Below, in pieces: positions 15,850-24,965 of a stretch of DNA of 64,000 bases. This stretch comes from Alphaproteobacteria bacterium (lineage in GTDB: Bacteria; Pseudomonadota; Alphaproteobacteria; ATCC43930; CGMCC-115725), in the NCBI GenBank assembly GCA_028871455.1, contig JAGWNF010000001.1, positions 232,349-296,348 on the forward strand, read 5' to 3'. The notes under the pieces are model-generated. The model saw only the letters and a list, made by a program, of their open reading frames with translations, did not search any database and had not been told where the DNA came from. The position numbers and the translations under genes are program-made. Position 1 is the first letter of the stretch. Every line of letters begins with the position of its first letter.

Positions 15850-16682
15850 CGCGGCGTGTAACCCTGCAGGCGATTGCCGTAAATCACCTGCGACGGATTG
15901 CGCTTGAGTGAATCTACCAGCCGCGTCAGCTCTGCGACGAGGACCCGCGAATCGGCGAGCAGCTGTTGCAATTCCGGCAGGCCATGATTGGCGAAATCGC
16001 TCACCGGTCGACGACTCTCGCGCACCATCTGATCCAGATTGTCCGCGGCTTGGTTCAGATGCCGGACCGACGACGACAGCCCGGCGAGCGAGGCGTCGAT
16101 ATCGTGCGAATGCGCCGCGAGCACGGCGCTCACCTGGCGCAGATTAGTCACCGTCTCGGCAAGCGCCGCGCGATTGCCGGCATTGGTGGCATCGTTGAGG
16201 TGGTCGGCGAGCGTCGACAGCTTTTGGATGAGCACCGGCATGCCATTGAAGAGTTCGGTCAACTGGGACGAACGGGATTGAATCACCGGCCGTGGCTGGC
16301 CGTTCTCGGCGACCAAAGGCGGGGCCGTACCGCTGGCTCCGGTGATCTCGACATAGGCGCCGCCGGTGAGACCCTTCACCTGCAACTCAGCGACCGCATC
16401 CTTGCGGATCACGACGTCGTGGTTGATATCGACGGTGACACGGACCTCGGTCGGCCGTTTCGGATCGAGTTGGATTTCCGACACGCGCCCCACCAGAACG
16501 CCGTTGTAGCGCACGTCGGAGCCGATATCGAGCCCGGACACCGAACCATTGAAGTAGACGTCGTAGCGCACGGCGTTGACCTTGAACGGCGCCTGCACGA
16601 ACCACAACAGGGCCACTGCGATTCCGGCCAGCAGTACGAGAACGAAGCTTCCGACAAGCACATATTCGGCGCGCGTTTCCAT
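15846..16682 (-). CDS. MCE-family substrate-binding protein (MlaD type)
   Basis: The chosen start at 16682 (METRAEYVLVGSF) gives 278 residues and matches the standard MCE N-terminus: a short cytoplasmic tail, one membrane span (residues 9-30), then the MCE domain (YDVYFNGSVSGLDIGSDVRY, then VLVGRVSEIQLDP). A long predicted coiled coil follows (about residues 140-250). MlaD-type proteins form the hexameric lipid-binding ring of inner-membrane lipid ABC transporters. It starts 5 nt after the ATPase gene stops and overlaps the lipoprotein start by 4 nt. Confidence 0.9.
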   Translation of the reverse strand: METRAEYVLVGSFVLVLLAGIAVALLWFVQAPFKVNAVRYDVYFNGSVSGLDIGSDVRYNGVLVGRVSEIQLDPKRPTEVRVTVDINHDVVIRKDAVAELQVKGLTGGAYVEITGASGTAPPLVAENGQPRPVIQSRSSQLTELFNGMPVLIQKLSTLADHLNDATNAGNRAALAETVTNLRQVSAVLAAHSHDIDASLAGLSSSVRHLNQAADNLDQMVRESRRPVSDFANHGLPELQQLLADSRVLVAELTRLVDSLKRNPSQVIYGNRLQGYTPR

Positions 16683-16687
16683 GTCGT

Positions 16688-17497
16688 TTACCCGCTGGCC
16701 GCTTCGGCGATTTGCGCAGCGCGACCACGCGGTCCGTGGAAATACGCCTGAATCCACGGATGCGGATTGCGCGCGATATCGGCAAGCGGGCCGATGACGA
16801 GGCGCTCGTCGACGATCACCGCGATGCGATCGCAGATCGTGACCAAGCTGTCGAGATCGTGCGTCACCATGAAAACAGTCAGGCCGAGGCTTTCCTTGAG
16901 ATCGCGCACCAACCCATCGAACTCGGACGCCGCAATCGGATCGAGGCCGGCGGTCGGCTCGTCGAGGAAAAGCAATTTCGGATCGAGCGCCAGCGCACGA
17001 GCGAGGCCTGCGCGTTTGCGCATGCCGCCGGAAAGTGCAGCGGGAAACTTGTTTGCGGAATCGGGCGGCAGGCCGACAAGGGCGATTTTGAGCGCCGCGA
17101 TCTCGCGCAGCAAGGCCGGCGACAGTGCGAGCTGCTCCCGCAACGGCACCATGATGTTCTCGGCCACGGTCAGCGAGCTGAACAAAGCACCATCCTGGAA
17201 CAACACGCCCCAGCGCCGGCCAAATCGGCGCAGATCGGGCCGGCGGCCGATGTCTTCGCCGAAAACCTCGATCGTTCCGGCCGCCGCTGGCACTAGGCCG
17301 ACGATCGTGCGCAACAGGATCGACTTGCCGGCGCCCGACGCGCCGACGACGCCCAGAACCTCGCCGACGGCGAGATCGAAACTCGCATCGCGCACCAGGA
17401 CGCGGCCGCCGATCCGCGTCGTCAGACCGCGCACCCGCACGACCGGCGCCGCCGGGTCAGATACGGAGCTCGTTGAAGAAGATCGAGAAGAGCGCAT
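16688..17497 (-). CDS. ABC transporter ATP-binding protein (MlaF type)
   Basis: A 269-residue ABC ATPase: Walker A GASGAGKS (residues 52-59), signature LSGGMRKRAGLARAL, Walker B KLLFLDEPTAGLDP and the H-loop VTHDLDS. FQDGALFSSLTVAENI and the GMRKRAG form of the signature are typical of MlaF/MCE-linked ATPases. The only ATG (17497) is inside the permease 3' end (41-nt overlap); an in-frame GTG just before RVRGLTT is a possible shorter start. It powers lipid transport between the two membranes. Confidence 0.9.
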   Translation of the reverse strand: MRSSRSSSTSSVSDPAAPVVRVRGLTTRIGGRVLVRDASFDLAVGEVLGVVGASGAGKSILLRTIVGLVPAAAGTIEVFGEDIGRRPDLRRFGRRWGVLFQDGALFSSLTVAENIMVPLREQLALSPALLREIAALKIALVGLPPDSANKFPAALSGGMRKRAGLARALALDPKLLFLDEPTAGLDPIAASEFDGLVRDLKESLGLTVFMVTHDLDSLVTICDRIAVIVDERLVIGPLADIARNPHPWIQAYFHGPRGRAAQIAEAASG

Positions 17498-18581
17498 CGA
17501 GCACTATGACCAGGAAAATGGATTGGACGACGGACTGGGTGGTCTGCCGCCCGACGCTTTCGGCGCTGCGGGTTACCAGCAGACCCTCGTTGCAACCGAT
17601 CAGCGCGATAGCGGCGGCGAAGAACGGCGCCTTGATGATACCGAGAAATACGCTCCACAGCGACACTGCCCCACGGAGCTGATCGAGGAAGGTGGTCAGC
17701 GGAATTTCGAGCGACAGCTTGCAAATCACCGCGCCACCGGCAAGGCCCGTGAAATCGGCCCAAAACGTCAGGAACGGCAGGGTCAGGATCAGACCGAGAA
17801 CACGCGGTACGACCAGAATTTCGATCGGATCGAGGCCGAGCGTGCGCATCGCATCGACCTCTTCGTTGACGATCATGGCGCCGATTTCCGCCGTGAACGC
17901 ACTGCCCGACCGGCCCGCGATGATGATCGCGGCGAGCAAAACGCCCAACTCGCGCAGGAAGCCGACCGCGAGCAGGTTGACCGTGAAGATCTCCGCGCCG
18001 TATGGGCGCAGCTGCTGGGCGCCGATATAGGTCATGACGATACCGACCAGAAACGACAGCAGGCCGACGATGCCTAGCGCCGACACGCCCGCGCGCTCCA
18101 TCTGAGCCACCATCGGCGTGAAACGCAGCTGGCGGGGTCGTGCAGCGGTGCGCAGCAACGTGACCGTCACTTCGCCGAAGAATGCAAGCAAGGTACGGGC
18201 CAGGCGCAGCAGCTCGACGGTGCGGAACCCGACATGCGCCAGCAGCACGAAGGGGCCGCCACCGCGGCGCGGCGCGCTCGCCATCACCGCTTGGCGTCTT
18301 TCGATCTGGCTCAGCAGCGGCGCCAGTTCGGGTCCAGCATGGTCGATCGCTACCGCAGCGCCAGCCGCCTCGAGACCGCGTTTCAACCGGAACAACAACC
18401 AAGCGCCAGTTGTGTCCATCGCCTCGACGTCGGCCAAGTCGATGCGGACCCGTCGCGCGCCACTGGCGCGAATCTCTCGCAGACGGCGATCGAGGCCGTC
18501 GGCCTCGGCAACCACCCAGCGCCCCCGTGGCCGCAGCACCAGCGCGTCGCCATCACGTGTCTGGTCGATGGAATGGGCCAT
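17457..18581 (-). CDS. MlaE-type permease with N-terminal STAS domain
   Basis: A 374-residue fusion. Residues ~1-100 form a STAS (MlaB-like) domain with RVRIDLADVEAMDTTGAWLL in two conserved pieces (RIDLADVEAMDTTG). The MlaE permease follows, with about five spans, LRELGVLLAAIIIAGRSGSA and AEIGAMIVNEEVDAMRTLGL, the conserved coupling segment contacting the ATPase. The fused STAS domain replaces the separate MlaB subunit of E. coli. It is the first gene of the Mla operon. Direction of transport (retrograde or anterograde) cannot be told from sequence. Confidence 0.9.
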   Translation of the reverse strand: MAHSIDQTRDGDALVLRPRGRWVVAEADGLDRRLREIRASGARRVRIDLADVEAMDTTGAWLLFRLKRGLEAAGAAVAIDHAGPELAPLLSQIERRQAVMASAPRRGGGPFVLLAHVGFRTVELLRLARTLLAFFGEVTVTLLRTAARPRQLRFTPMVAQMERAGVSALGIVGLLSFLVGIVMTYIGAQQLRPYGAEIFTVNLLAVGFLRELGVLLAAIIIAGRSGSAFTAEIGAMIVNEEVDAMRTLGLDPIEILVVPRVLGLILTLPFLTFWADFTGLAGGAVICKLSLEIPLTTFLDQLRGAVSLWSVFLGIIKAPFFAAAIALIGCNEGLLVTRSAESVGRQTTQSVVQSIFLVIVLDALFSIFFNELRI

Positions 18582-18636
18582 TTCGCTCCCGGTCTCGGCG
18601 GCGACAGTCTAGCGCAATACGACACTTTCGCATCCC

Positions 18637-18650
18637 AAACCCCGCGGTTT
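18637..18650. repeat. Short inverted repeat in the mlaE-apt divergent gap
   Basis: AAACC-CCGC-GGTTT, a perfect 5-bp inverted repeat with a 4-bp centre, 35 bp ahead of apt and about 55 bp ahead of the Mla operon. It may be an operator or a short hairpin; nothing else supports either reading. Confidence 0.35.
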
Positions 18651-18684
18651 AGATTGGGCGGCAATTTTTGTCGAGGCTAGGACA

Positions 18685-19200
18685 ATGGATCTGAAGCAGC
18701 ACATTCGCAGCGTGCCGGATTTTCCGAAGAAAGGGATTCTGTTTTACGACATTTCGACCCTGCTGGCGCACGCCAAAGCATGGCAGGCGACCGTGCAGCG
18801 ACTGGAACAGGCGCTGGCACCGCATCGGCCACAGCTTCTCATCGGCATTGAATCGCGCGGCTTCCTGGTGGCGGCGCCACTGGCATTGGCCCTCGGCATT
18901 GGCTTTGTTATGGTGCGCAAGCGCGGCAAGCTGCCCGGCGGGACCATCCCCTATACCTACGCGCTCGAGTACGGCACCGACACGATCGAGATCCAGGCCG
19001 ACGCGATCGCGCCAGGAACGCGCGTGGCGGTGCTCGACGATCTGCTTGCAACCGGCGGCACGCTGGAGGCGGCTATCAATCTCTGTCGCAAGGTCGGCGG
19101 CGAAGTCGTCGCTGCTGGCTGCATTATCGAGCTGAGTTTTCTCGGCGGTCGGGATCGGCTTGACGTGCCGTTTTCGTCGATCGTGGCCTACGATTCTTGA
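18685..19200 (+). CDS. apt: Adenine phosphoribosyltransferase
   Basis: A 171-residue enzyme that salvages adenine to AMP using PRPP. It opens with [20 protein letters not shown], the Apt N-terminal hallmark, and carries the PRPP-binding motif [13 protein letters not shown] plus [15 protein letters not shown]. Length is standard. The start ATG is preceded by GAGGCTAGGA. It is monocistronic, with a 103-bp divergent gap upstream, and its stop is 13 bp from the stop of the convergent K+ channel gene. Confidence 0.95.
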   Translation: MDLKQHIRSVPDFPKKGILFYDISTLLAHAKAWQATVQRLEQALAPHRPQLLIGIESRGFLVAAPLALALGIGFVMVRKRGKLPGGTIPYTYALEYGTDTIEIQADAIAPGTRVAVLDDLLATGGTLEAAINLCRKVGGEVVAAGCIIELSFLGGRDRLDVPFSSIVAYDS

Positions 19201-19213
19201 CGGCGGCACGGGT

Positions 19214-20137
19214 TCAACTGCGCGGTTCCTCGTCGGCGTCGTGAAAGCGCGCGTAGTCGACGGTGAGGCGGCCTTCCGGCGTGCGGCCGATGATGTCGGC
19301 TAGGCGCCAGCCCCAGCGGATATCCTGGGCGCGATAGCTTTTTCGCGCGTAGATCGTCTGCGCGAAGCTCTCGTCGAGACCGCTGATGCTCGCGATGATC
19401 TCGGCCTCCTGCGCGCGCAGGCTGGCATCGTCGGCGCCGAGCAACGGACTTGTCTCGTCGATCGCATGCATGACCGTCCAAGTCAGCACGAAGGTTGGAT
19501 TGTGACGGCGGATCACCGCCAGGTCGTAGAAGCGCCGCATCACCTGCCCTTCAGCCGTCAGCTCGTTGCGCACGAGCATCACATTGGCCGACGCCTCGAG
19601 GATGCGGTTGCGGCGCTGATTGGCGGCGCGGAACATCAGCGTCGGCACGCCGTCGTAACGGTTGACGACCGCGACGTCGCTGAACATGACGCGGGCCGTC
19701 GGCCGCGAGAAGCGTGCGAAAATCAGGCCGGTGGCGAGCGCCAGGCCGGTCATGCCCAGCAGCACTTCGATCGTCACCAGGATGTTGGCGTAGAGCGTCG
19801 CTGGATGCATGTCGCCGTAGCCGATCGTCGCCATCGTCTGGACGCTGAAGAAGAACGAATCAGCGAAAGAATGCGGCTTGGCATTGGCGACGCTGCCGTC
19901 TTGCAGCAGATAAAGCAGGCCGAAGACGACGTTGAAAAGCCCGTAGGCGGCGGCCAGCAGCGCGAAGAACGCGCTCCACGGCATCACCAACAGCCAGTGA
20001 TAGACATCGAGCCGCGACGCGACGCGCTGGCGCGCCACGCGCATCGCGGCGCCGGCGCGCAGCACGGGAAACCTCACTGACAGCGCCTCGCGCGGGGCGG
20101 AATTTGGACGCTTCGCGCTTTCGCGGCCGTCGCTCAT
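19214..20137 (-). CDS. Inward-rectifier potassium channel, KirBac type
   Basis: Starting at ATG 20137 the protein has 307 residues, close to characterised KirBac channels. Slide and outer helices occupy about residues 44-80, the pore helix and selectivity filter include TMATIGYGDM (TIGYG 104-108), and the inner helix follows at 112-140 with LLGMTGLALATGLIFARFSRP. The C-terminal half is the cytoplasmic Kir immunoglobulin-like domain (LMFRAANQRRNRILEAS, then WTVMHAIDETSPL). The product conducts K+ across the inner membrane. Its start overlaps the stop of the upstream lipoprotein gene (ATGA), so the two are translated together. Confidence 0.9.
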   Translation of the reverse strand: MSDGRESAKRPNSAPREALSVRFPVLRAGAAMRVARQRVASRLDVYHWLLVMPWSAFFALLAAAYGLFNVVFGLLYLLQDGSVANAKPHSFADSFFFSVQTMATIGYGDMHPATLYANILVTIEVLLGMTGLALATGLIFARFSRPTARVMFSDVAVVNRYDGVPTLMFRAANQRRNRILEASANVMLVRNELTAEGQVMRRFYDLAVIRRHNPTFVLTWTVMHAIDETSPLLGADDASLRAQEAEIIASISGLDESFAQTIYARKSYRAQDIRWGWRLADIIGRTPEGRLTVDYARFHDADEEPRS

Positions 20138-20694
20138 TGCGCCGGCGGCGTCTGCTGCGCGTTGTTGAAGCGGATCTGGTCTTGCGTCAGCTGAAAACCG
20201 CCGACGATGCCGAAGTCCTGCCCCTCGGAGACGTTCTGCAACGGCAGATGGACGGTGATCTGGTCGTCCATCGCCTTGAACGTCTCGGCGCCAGCGAAGT
20301 GCACCGGCAGAACGAAGCGCTGTTCGTTCAGGATGTTGCTTCGACTGTCGACGACGGCAACGAAATAGGTGAACTGCGCGTCCTGGAGCCGCGACGAGCC
20401 GCGTACGACGGAAAATGCCACATCGACGTCGACGCGAACGCCGCTCTTCTCTTCGCTGCATTTGGTCTTCACCGCCAGGATCCGGGCGGCGGCAACGACG
20501 TCATTCTGGGTGCGGCCCGGTCCGGGACCGAATTGCGGCGCGACGTCGAGGGCCGGCACCGCCGAACCGCCTGGGCAGGTGGGGCCCTCGGCATTGGTCT
20601 TGCCGAAGCAGCCGCCGAGCAGAACGGGAAGCGCCATCACCGCCACGAGCGCCAAGCGGCGGTTCAACCGCCCCACCGAGTCCGGTCTCTTCAT
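20134..20694 (-). CDS. Lipoprotein of unknown function, coupled to the KirBac gene
   Basis: The start is ATG 20694, with AAGGA 7 nt upstream, giving 186 residues. The N-terminus MKRPDSVGRLNRRLALVAV leads to a lipobox LLGGC (C near residue 29). The mature part has a Gly/Pro-rich segment (PQFGPGPGRTQNDVV), then a beta-rich domain (VRVDVDVAFSVVRGSSRLQD, YFVAVVDSRSNIL, ITVHLPLQNVSEG) and a Gln/Pro tail. I do not recognise a named family. The 4-nt overlap with the channel gene suggests a shared function. Confidence 0.75.
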   Translation of the reverse strand: MKRPDSVGRLNRRLALVAVMALPVLLGGCFGKTNAEGPTCPGGSAVPALDVAPQFGPGPGRTQNDVVAAARILAVKTKCSEEKSGVRVDVDVAFSVVRGSSRLQDAQFTYFVAVVDSRSNILNEQRFVLPVHFAGAETFKAMDDQITVHLPLQNVSEGQDFGIVGGFQLTQDQIRFNNAQQTPPAQ

Positions 20695-20819
20695 CTCCCT
20701 TTCCTTGAGGGTTCTGCCTGTATTAACGTGCCGAAAAACGGCGGGCGAAAAATCGGCTCGCACTCTATTCGACGATCGAGAGTCGTACAAGCGCCCGCGC
20801 GCCACGAGTCGAAATCCGC

Positions 20820-21785
20820 ATGGCGGTCTACACCGACGTTCCCGACGAGGAGCTCAAGGCTTTCATCGCCGAGTACGCCATTGGCGATGTGGTGTCGTGC
20901 AAAGGCATCGCGGAGGGCGTTGAGAATTCCAACTACCTGCTGCGCACCGAGACCGGCACCTACATACTGACGCTCTACGAGAAGCGGGTCGCGCCCGCCG
21001 ACCTGCCCTTTTTTATCGCCCTAATGGAACATCTGGCGAAAGCGGGCATCCCATGTCCGACTCCGATCCACGGCCGCGACGGCGGGGCGTTGCGCAAGCT
21101 CTGTGGTCGGCCGGCGGCGATCGTCACTTTTCTCGATGGCATGTGGCCGCGCCGCATTCACCCCTATCATTGCGCCGGCCTGGGTGGAGCGCTCGCATGC
21201 CTGCATCACGCCGGCGGCAGCTTCCCGCAGGGCCGCGCCAACGATCTGTCGCTCGCGGGTTGGGAGCGGTTGCACGGCGCTTGCGCCGCGCGCGCGGACG
21301 AAATCAAGCCCGGCCTCGCCGACGAATTGCACCGGGAGCTCCAGGAGCTTCGGCGGCTGTGGCCACGCGACCTGCCGCGCGGCATCATCCACGCCGACCT
21401 CTTTCCCGACAACGTGTTCTTCCGTGGCGAGGCCGTATCCGGCCTCATCGACTTCTATTTCGCCTGTACTGATTTCTTCGCCTACGACGTGGCGGTCTGC
21501 CTCAACGCCTGGTGCTTCGAGAGCGACGGCAGCTTCAACGTGACGAAGGCGAAGCTGATGCTGGCGAAATACCGCGCGACGCGGCCGCTGACGTCCGACG
21601 AAATTGCAGCCCTGCCACTGCTCGCACGGGGCAGCGCCACCCGCTTTCTGCTGACGCGGCTTTATGACTGGCTGCATCAACCGCCGGGCGCATTCGTGCG
21701 GCCGAAGGATCCACTCGAGTATTTGCAGAAACTGCGCTTCCACCGCGGCGTAACGAGTCCTGCGGCCTACGGGTTCGATTCGTGA
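20820..21785 (+). CDS. thrB: Homoserine kinase, aminoglycoside-phosphotransferase-fold type (ThrB2)
   Basis: A 321-residue kinase of the APH/ChoK fold. The beginning ([19 protein letters not shown]) and [18 protein letters not shown] are diagnostic of alphaproteobacterial ThrB. The catalytic loop is [14 protein letters not shown] (Brenner motif H-x-D-x4-N) and [10 protein letters not shown] supplies the metal-binding Asp. It phosphorylates homoserine for threonine synthesis; threonine synthase is encoded in this window at 27409-28824 but in a different operon. The stop overlaps the rnhA start (GTGA, 21782-21785). Confidence 0.92.
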   Translation: MAVYTDVPDEELKAFIAEYAIGDVVSCKGIAEGVENSNYLLRTETGTYILTLYEKRVAPADLPFFIALMEHLAKAGIPCPTPIHGRDGGALRKLCGRPAAIVTFLDGMWPRRIHPYHCAGLGGALACLHHAGGSFPQGRANDLSLAGWERLHGACAARADEIKPGLADELHRELQELRRLWPRDLPRGIIHADLFPDNVFFRGEAVSGLIDFYFACTDFFAYDVAVCLNAWCFESDGSFNVTKAKLMLAKYRATRPLTSDEIAALPLLARGSATRFLLTRLYDWLHQPPGAFVRPKDPLEYLQKLRFHRGVTSPAAYGFDS

Positions 21786-22243
21786 GCGGCGACTTCGTCG
21801 AAATTTTCACCGACGGTGCATGCAGCGGCAATCCCGGCCCCGGTGGCTGGGGCGCGCTGCTGCGCTATGGCGGCCATGAGAAAGAGCTCTCCGGTTTCGA
21901 GGCCACGACGACCAACAACCGCATGGAGCTGATGGCTGCGATCGCGGCGCTCGAGCAGCTGACGCGCGGCGTGAGCGCCATCATCCATACCGACAGCCGA
22001 TATCTCCACGACGGCATCACGCAATGGCTGCCGCAATGGAAGGCGCGCCGTTGGAAGACGGCGGACAAGAAGCCGGTGAAGAACGCCGATTTGTGGCGCC
22101 GGCTCGAGGTCGCGCTGGAGCGCCACCGCGTCACCTGGCGCTGGGTGCGCGGCCATGCCGGTCACCCAGAGAACGAACGCGCCGACGCGCTGGCGCGCGC
22201 GGCGATCGCACAGGCTCGTCGCGCTTCCGGCGAGACGTGCTGA
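21782..22243 (+). CDS. rnhA: Ribonuclease HI
   Basis: A 153-residue enzyme starting at GTG 21782, overlapping thrB by 4 nt. It degrades the RNA strand of RNA-DNA hybrids. The four acidic catalytic residues are visible: [18 protein letters not shown] (Asp), [16 protein letters not shown] (Glu), IHTDSRYL (Asp) and [11 protein letters not shown] (Asp). [15 protein letters not shown] contains the conserved active-site His. thrB-rnhA pairing is common in alphaproteobacteria. Its stop directly abuts the peroxiredoxin stop. Confidence 0.95.
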   Translation: MSGDFVEIFTDGACSGNPGPGGWGALLRYGGHEKELSGFEATTTNNRMELMAAIAALEQLTRGVSAIIHTDSRYLHDGITQWLPQWKARRWKTADKKPVKNADLWRRLEVALERHRVTWRWVRGHAGHPENERADALARAAIAQARRASGETC

Positions 22244-22726
22244 CTAAAGCGCCTTGAGGACGGCGTCGGCGCTCGAGACCTCGAAAGCGCCTGGCGCCTC
22301 CACGTTGAGTGTCTTGACCACGCCGTTGTCGACCACCATGGCATAGCGCTGCGAGCGCTTGCCGAGGCCGCGATCGGTCAGATCGAGCTCGAGCCCAACC
22401 GCCCGCGTGAAGTCGCCGCTGCCGTCGGCCAGCATAAGGATCTTTTCGCCGGCCTTCTGGTCCTTGCCCCACGCACCCATGACGAAGGCGTCGTTCACCG
22501 AGAGGCAAGCGACAGCATCGACGCCCTTGCCCTTCAGGATCGAATATTTCTCGACAAAGCCGGGCAGATGCTTGGCCGAGCAGGTCGGCGTGAAGGCGCC
22601 GGGTAACGCGAACAGCACGACCTTCTTGCCCTTGAAAATCTCGTCGGTGGTGATGGGTTTCGGTCCATCCGCGGTCATGGTCATCAGCTTGACCGACGGA
22701 ATCTTGTCGCCAGCCTTGATGGTCAT
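22244..22726 (-). CDS. Peroxiredoxin, Prx5-like
   Basis: A 160-residue atypical peroxiredoxin. The peroxidatic cysteine is C49 in PGAFTPTCSAKHLPGF, the signature of the Prx5 group. Conserved AVACLSVNDAFVMGAWGKDQ and RSQRYAMVVDNGVV follow. It reduces H2O2 and organic peroxides, with glutaredoxin or thioredoxin as electron donor in relatives. It is transcribed in the same direction as the upstream DsbD-type gene (64 bp between them), making a small thiol-redox unit. The 22727-22790 gap shows nothing clear. Confidence 0.92.
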   Translation of the reverse strand: MTIKAGDKIPSVKLMTMTADGPKPITTDEIFKGKKVVLFALPGAFTPTCSAKHLPGFVEKYSILKGKGVDAVACLSVNDAFVMGAWGKDQKAGEKILMLADGSGDFTRAVGLELDLTDRGLGKRSQRYAMVVDNGVVKTLNVEAPGAFEVSSADAVLKAL

Positions 22727-22790
22727 TGCCTCTCCTGTTCTGAGATGAAGTCGAGTGGGGGCCGAAACATAGACCGGACCAGACGAAAAA

Positions 22791-24965
22791 TCATCCGCCC
22801 CGGGCAGTTGCGGATCCGGTGGACAGCGGCGCCGGCCCCTCGGCCTGAGCCAAGCCGTGAAGCACGATCGCAGGTGTCAGGATTTCGGGTAAGACCACGC
22901 CCTGCGGCGCATGTGGACCGTAGACGATGTTGAACGGAATGCCGTAGCGACCGAATTCCCGCAAGTAGCGCGCGATGGCTGCGTCAGGTCGGGTCCAGTC
23001 GGCCCGCATGGCGACGACGTCGGGGGCGGCGAGTTGCCGGCGCACCGATTCCGGCGACAACGCAAGACTCGCATTGACCTTACAGGTCAGGCACCAGTCA
23101 GCGGTGACATCGACGAAGACCGTGCGGCCGCGTGCCACGAGCGGCGCGATGCGGCTCTCGTCGAACGGATGCCAGAACCCGCCGATGGCCGGTCCGGCGG
23201 ATGGCGGCGCGGCGAATCCCGGAACGACGATTGCGGCGGCAAAAAGGCCGCAGATCGCGGCACGCCGCCATGCGGATTGCCGGAGCAGCGCGAGCGCGCC
23301 CACGACTGCGGCGAGCAGCGCCCCGGAGGTGATCGCAACCGCCAAGCTGCTTTCAACGGCGAGCACCGAAAGCAGCCAGATCGCCGTTGCCCCCAGCGCC
23401 ACGCCGAGGACCCGCTTTAACTGGATCATCCACAAGCCGGGACGCGGCAGCCAGCCAGCGATCGCCGGCACGGCGGCAACTGCAAGATAGGGCAGTGCCA
23501 ATCCGACGCCCATGGCCGCGAAGACTGCGAACGCTTCGATCGGCGGCGACAGCAGCGCGAAGCCCAGCGCGGTGCCGACCAACGGCGCGGTGCATGGCGT
23601 CGCCAGCAAGGTCACCAGCACGCCCGAAAAGAAACTCCCGAGATGGGCCCGCCCTTCGCCCATTTCGGTCAGCACCGCAGGCAACGGAATCTCGAACAAG
23701 CCCCAGAGATTGGCGGTAAACAACACCAGAATTGTCGCCATCGTCGCCAAGAAGATCGGTTGCTGGAACTGCAATCCCCAACCGACGGCGATGCCAGCGG
23801 CGCGGAAGCCGATCGCCACCGCCGCCAGCACGAGGAAAGAGACGACGATGCCAGCGGCGCTCGCCAGGAACCCGACGCGGATTGCTGTGCGGCCGCGCGC
23901 TGCGTGACTCACGACGCCGACCAACTTCAGGGCCAGAACCGGCAACACGCACGGCATGAAATTGAGGATGAACCCGCCCGCAAGCGCGAGCGCGAGCATC
24001 GGCAGCAACCGCGCCCAATTGACCGGCGGCGGCGGCGCCAAGCTCGGCGCCATGACGCCGGTCATCGCGCGGGAACCGTCGGTCAACGTCACGGTGAGCG
24101 GGTGCCCGACCAACTTGACGAGCGCGGCGGTGCCGCCGCCGGTGAGCGGCAGCCGCAGCAGAGATTGGCCGGCCTCCGCATCGGGCATGAGGCGCGGCGG
24201 ACCGAATGCGATCCCGCCAGCGCCTTCGACGAAGGCGTCCGGCGAGGTCAGTGGCGGCGACGCGGCGACATGCAGCAACAACGCCGGTCGCGTGCTACCG
24301 TCGATCGCCGCACTCAGGAGCTTGAGCCCGGCCGCGCGACCGTCACCGGGCACCTGCATCACATATTGGTCGATGAGCGCGGCGTAGCCGACCGAACCGG
24401 CCGGTGACGGGCCCGGCGGCACGGCGAGACTCAGAACTGTCTGATACGGCACACAAATGTCGTAGCAGGTGAGGTAATCGAGATGCAGCGTGAGATCGAG
24501 CGGCCGTTGCGAATCTGTGACACGTGCGGTGATTGGCAGCACGACCGAGTCGGTATAGCCCATAGTCTGCAAGCCGGAGACCGCGAAGCGATGCGGCGCC
24601 GGCCACGCGACATCCGCGCCGGCCAGATTGGTCGAACCCGTCCAGTCGAGCCGTGGCGGATAGCCAGCGTCACCGGGCGACCGCCAGTAGATGTGCCAAT
24701 GCGGCGCCATCCGGAACTCAAGGCCAAGCGTCTGGGTTTTCTGTCCATCGAGCGCGGTTTGCGCGGCAATGAGCCGCACTTCGCCCTGATCGGTCGTGAA
24801 CCACGACGAGGCGGCTGCGGCCGATGCTGGCGCGGCAAAGGCGATCGCGAGCAACAACATTCCGGCGGCGGCAACCGCGTGCCGCCACCAGCGCGACTTG
24901 CAAGCGCGCAGAGGCGGGCTTATTTCAGGAACTCGGAGGTCTTCGTGACGTCGCTCGCCGGTCAT
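22791..24965 (-). CDS. Protein-disulfide reductase, DsbD-like
   Basis: A large membrane protein (about 720 residues). After the signal-like segment (MLLLAIAFAAPASA) is a periplasmic DsbD-alpha-type domain with the cysteine pair in TCYDICVPYQ. The membrane domain (eight spans) has FMPCVLPVLALKLVG and ATPCTAPLVGTALGFA, each with a redox Cys. The C-terminal thioredoxin-like domain has DVTADWCLTCKVNA (CLTC). It moves electrons from cytoplasmic thioredoxin to periplasmic proteins. The start is uncertain: 24965 (ATG), 24986 (TTG) or 24860 (ATG). The first two overlap the divergent yqgE start; the last leaves a signal peptide without its basic RWWRH segment. Confidence 0.82.
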   Translation of the reverse strand: MTGERRHEDLRVPEISPPLRACKSRWWRHAVAAAGMLLLAIAFAAPASAAAASSWFTTDQGEVRLIAAQTALDGQKTQTLGLEFRMAPHWHIYWRSPGDAGYPPRLDWTGSTNLAGADVAWPAPHRFAVSGLQTMGYTDSVVLPITARVTDSQRPLDLTLHLDYLTCYDICVPYQTVLSLAVPPGPSPAGSVGYAALIDQYVMQVPGDGRAAGLKLLSAAIDGSTRPALLLHVAASPPLTSPDAFVEGAGGIAFGPPRLMPDAEAGQSLLRLPLTGGGTAALVKLVGHPLTVTLTDGSRAMTGVMAPSLAPPPPVNWARLLPMLALALAGGFILNFMPCVLPVLALKLVGVVSHAARGRTAIRVGFLASAAGIVVSFLVLAAVAIGFRAAGIAVGWGLQFQQPIFLATMATILVLFTANLWGLFEIPLPAVLTEMGEGRAHLGSFFSGVLVTLLATPCTAPLVGTALGFALLSPPIEAFAVFAAMGVGLALPYLAVAAVPAIAGWLPRPGLWMIQLKRVLGVALGATAIWLLSVLAVESSLAVAITSGALLAAVVGALALLRQSAWRRAAICGLFAAAIVVPGFAAPPSAGPAIGGFWHPFDESRIAPLVARGRTVFVDVTADWCLTCKVNASLALSPESVRRQLAAPDVVAMRADWTRPDAAIARYLREFGRYGIPFNIVYGPHAPQGVVLPEILTPAIVLHGLAQAEGPAPLSTGSATARGG
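24935..24939 (+). promoter_or_regulatory. Ribosome binding site fixing the GTG start of yqgE
   Basis: GGAGG lies 5 nt before GTG at 24945. It decides the start: the frame is open far upstream, but only here do a good site and the conserved N-terminus (TSLAGHLLVAMPQM) coincide. Confidence 0.65.
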
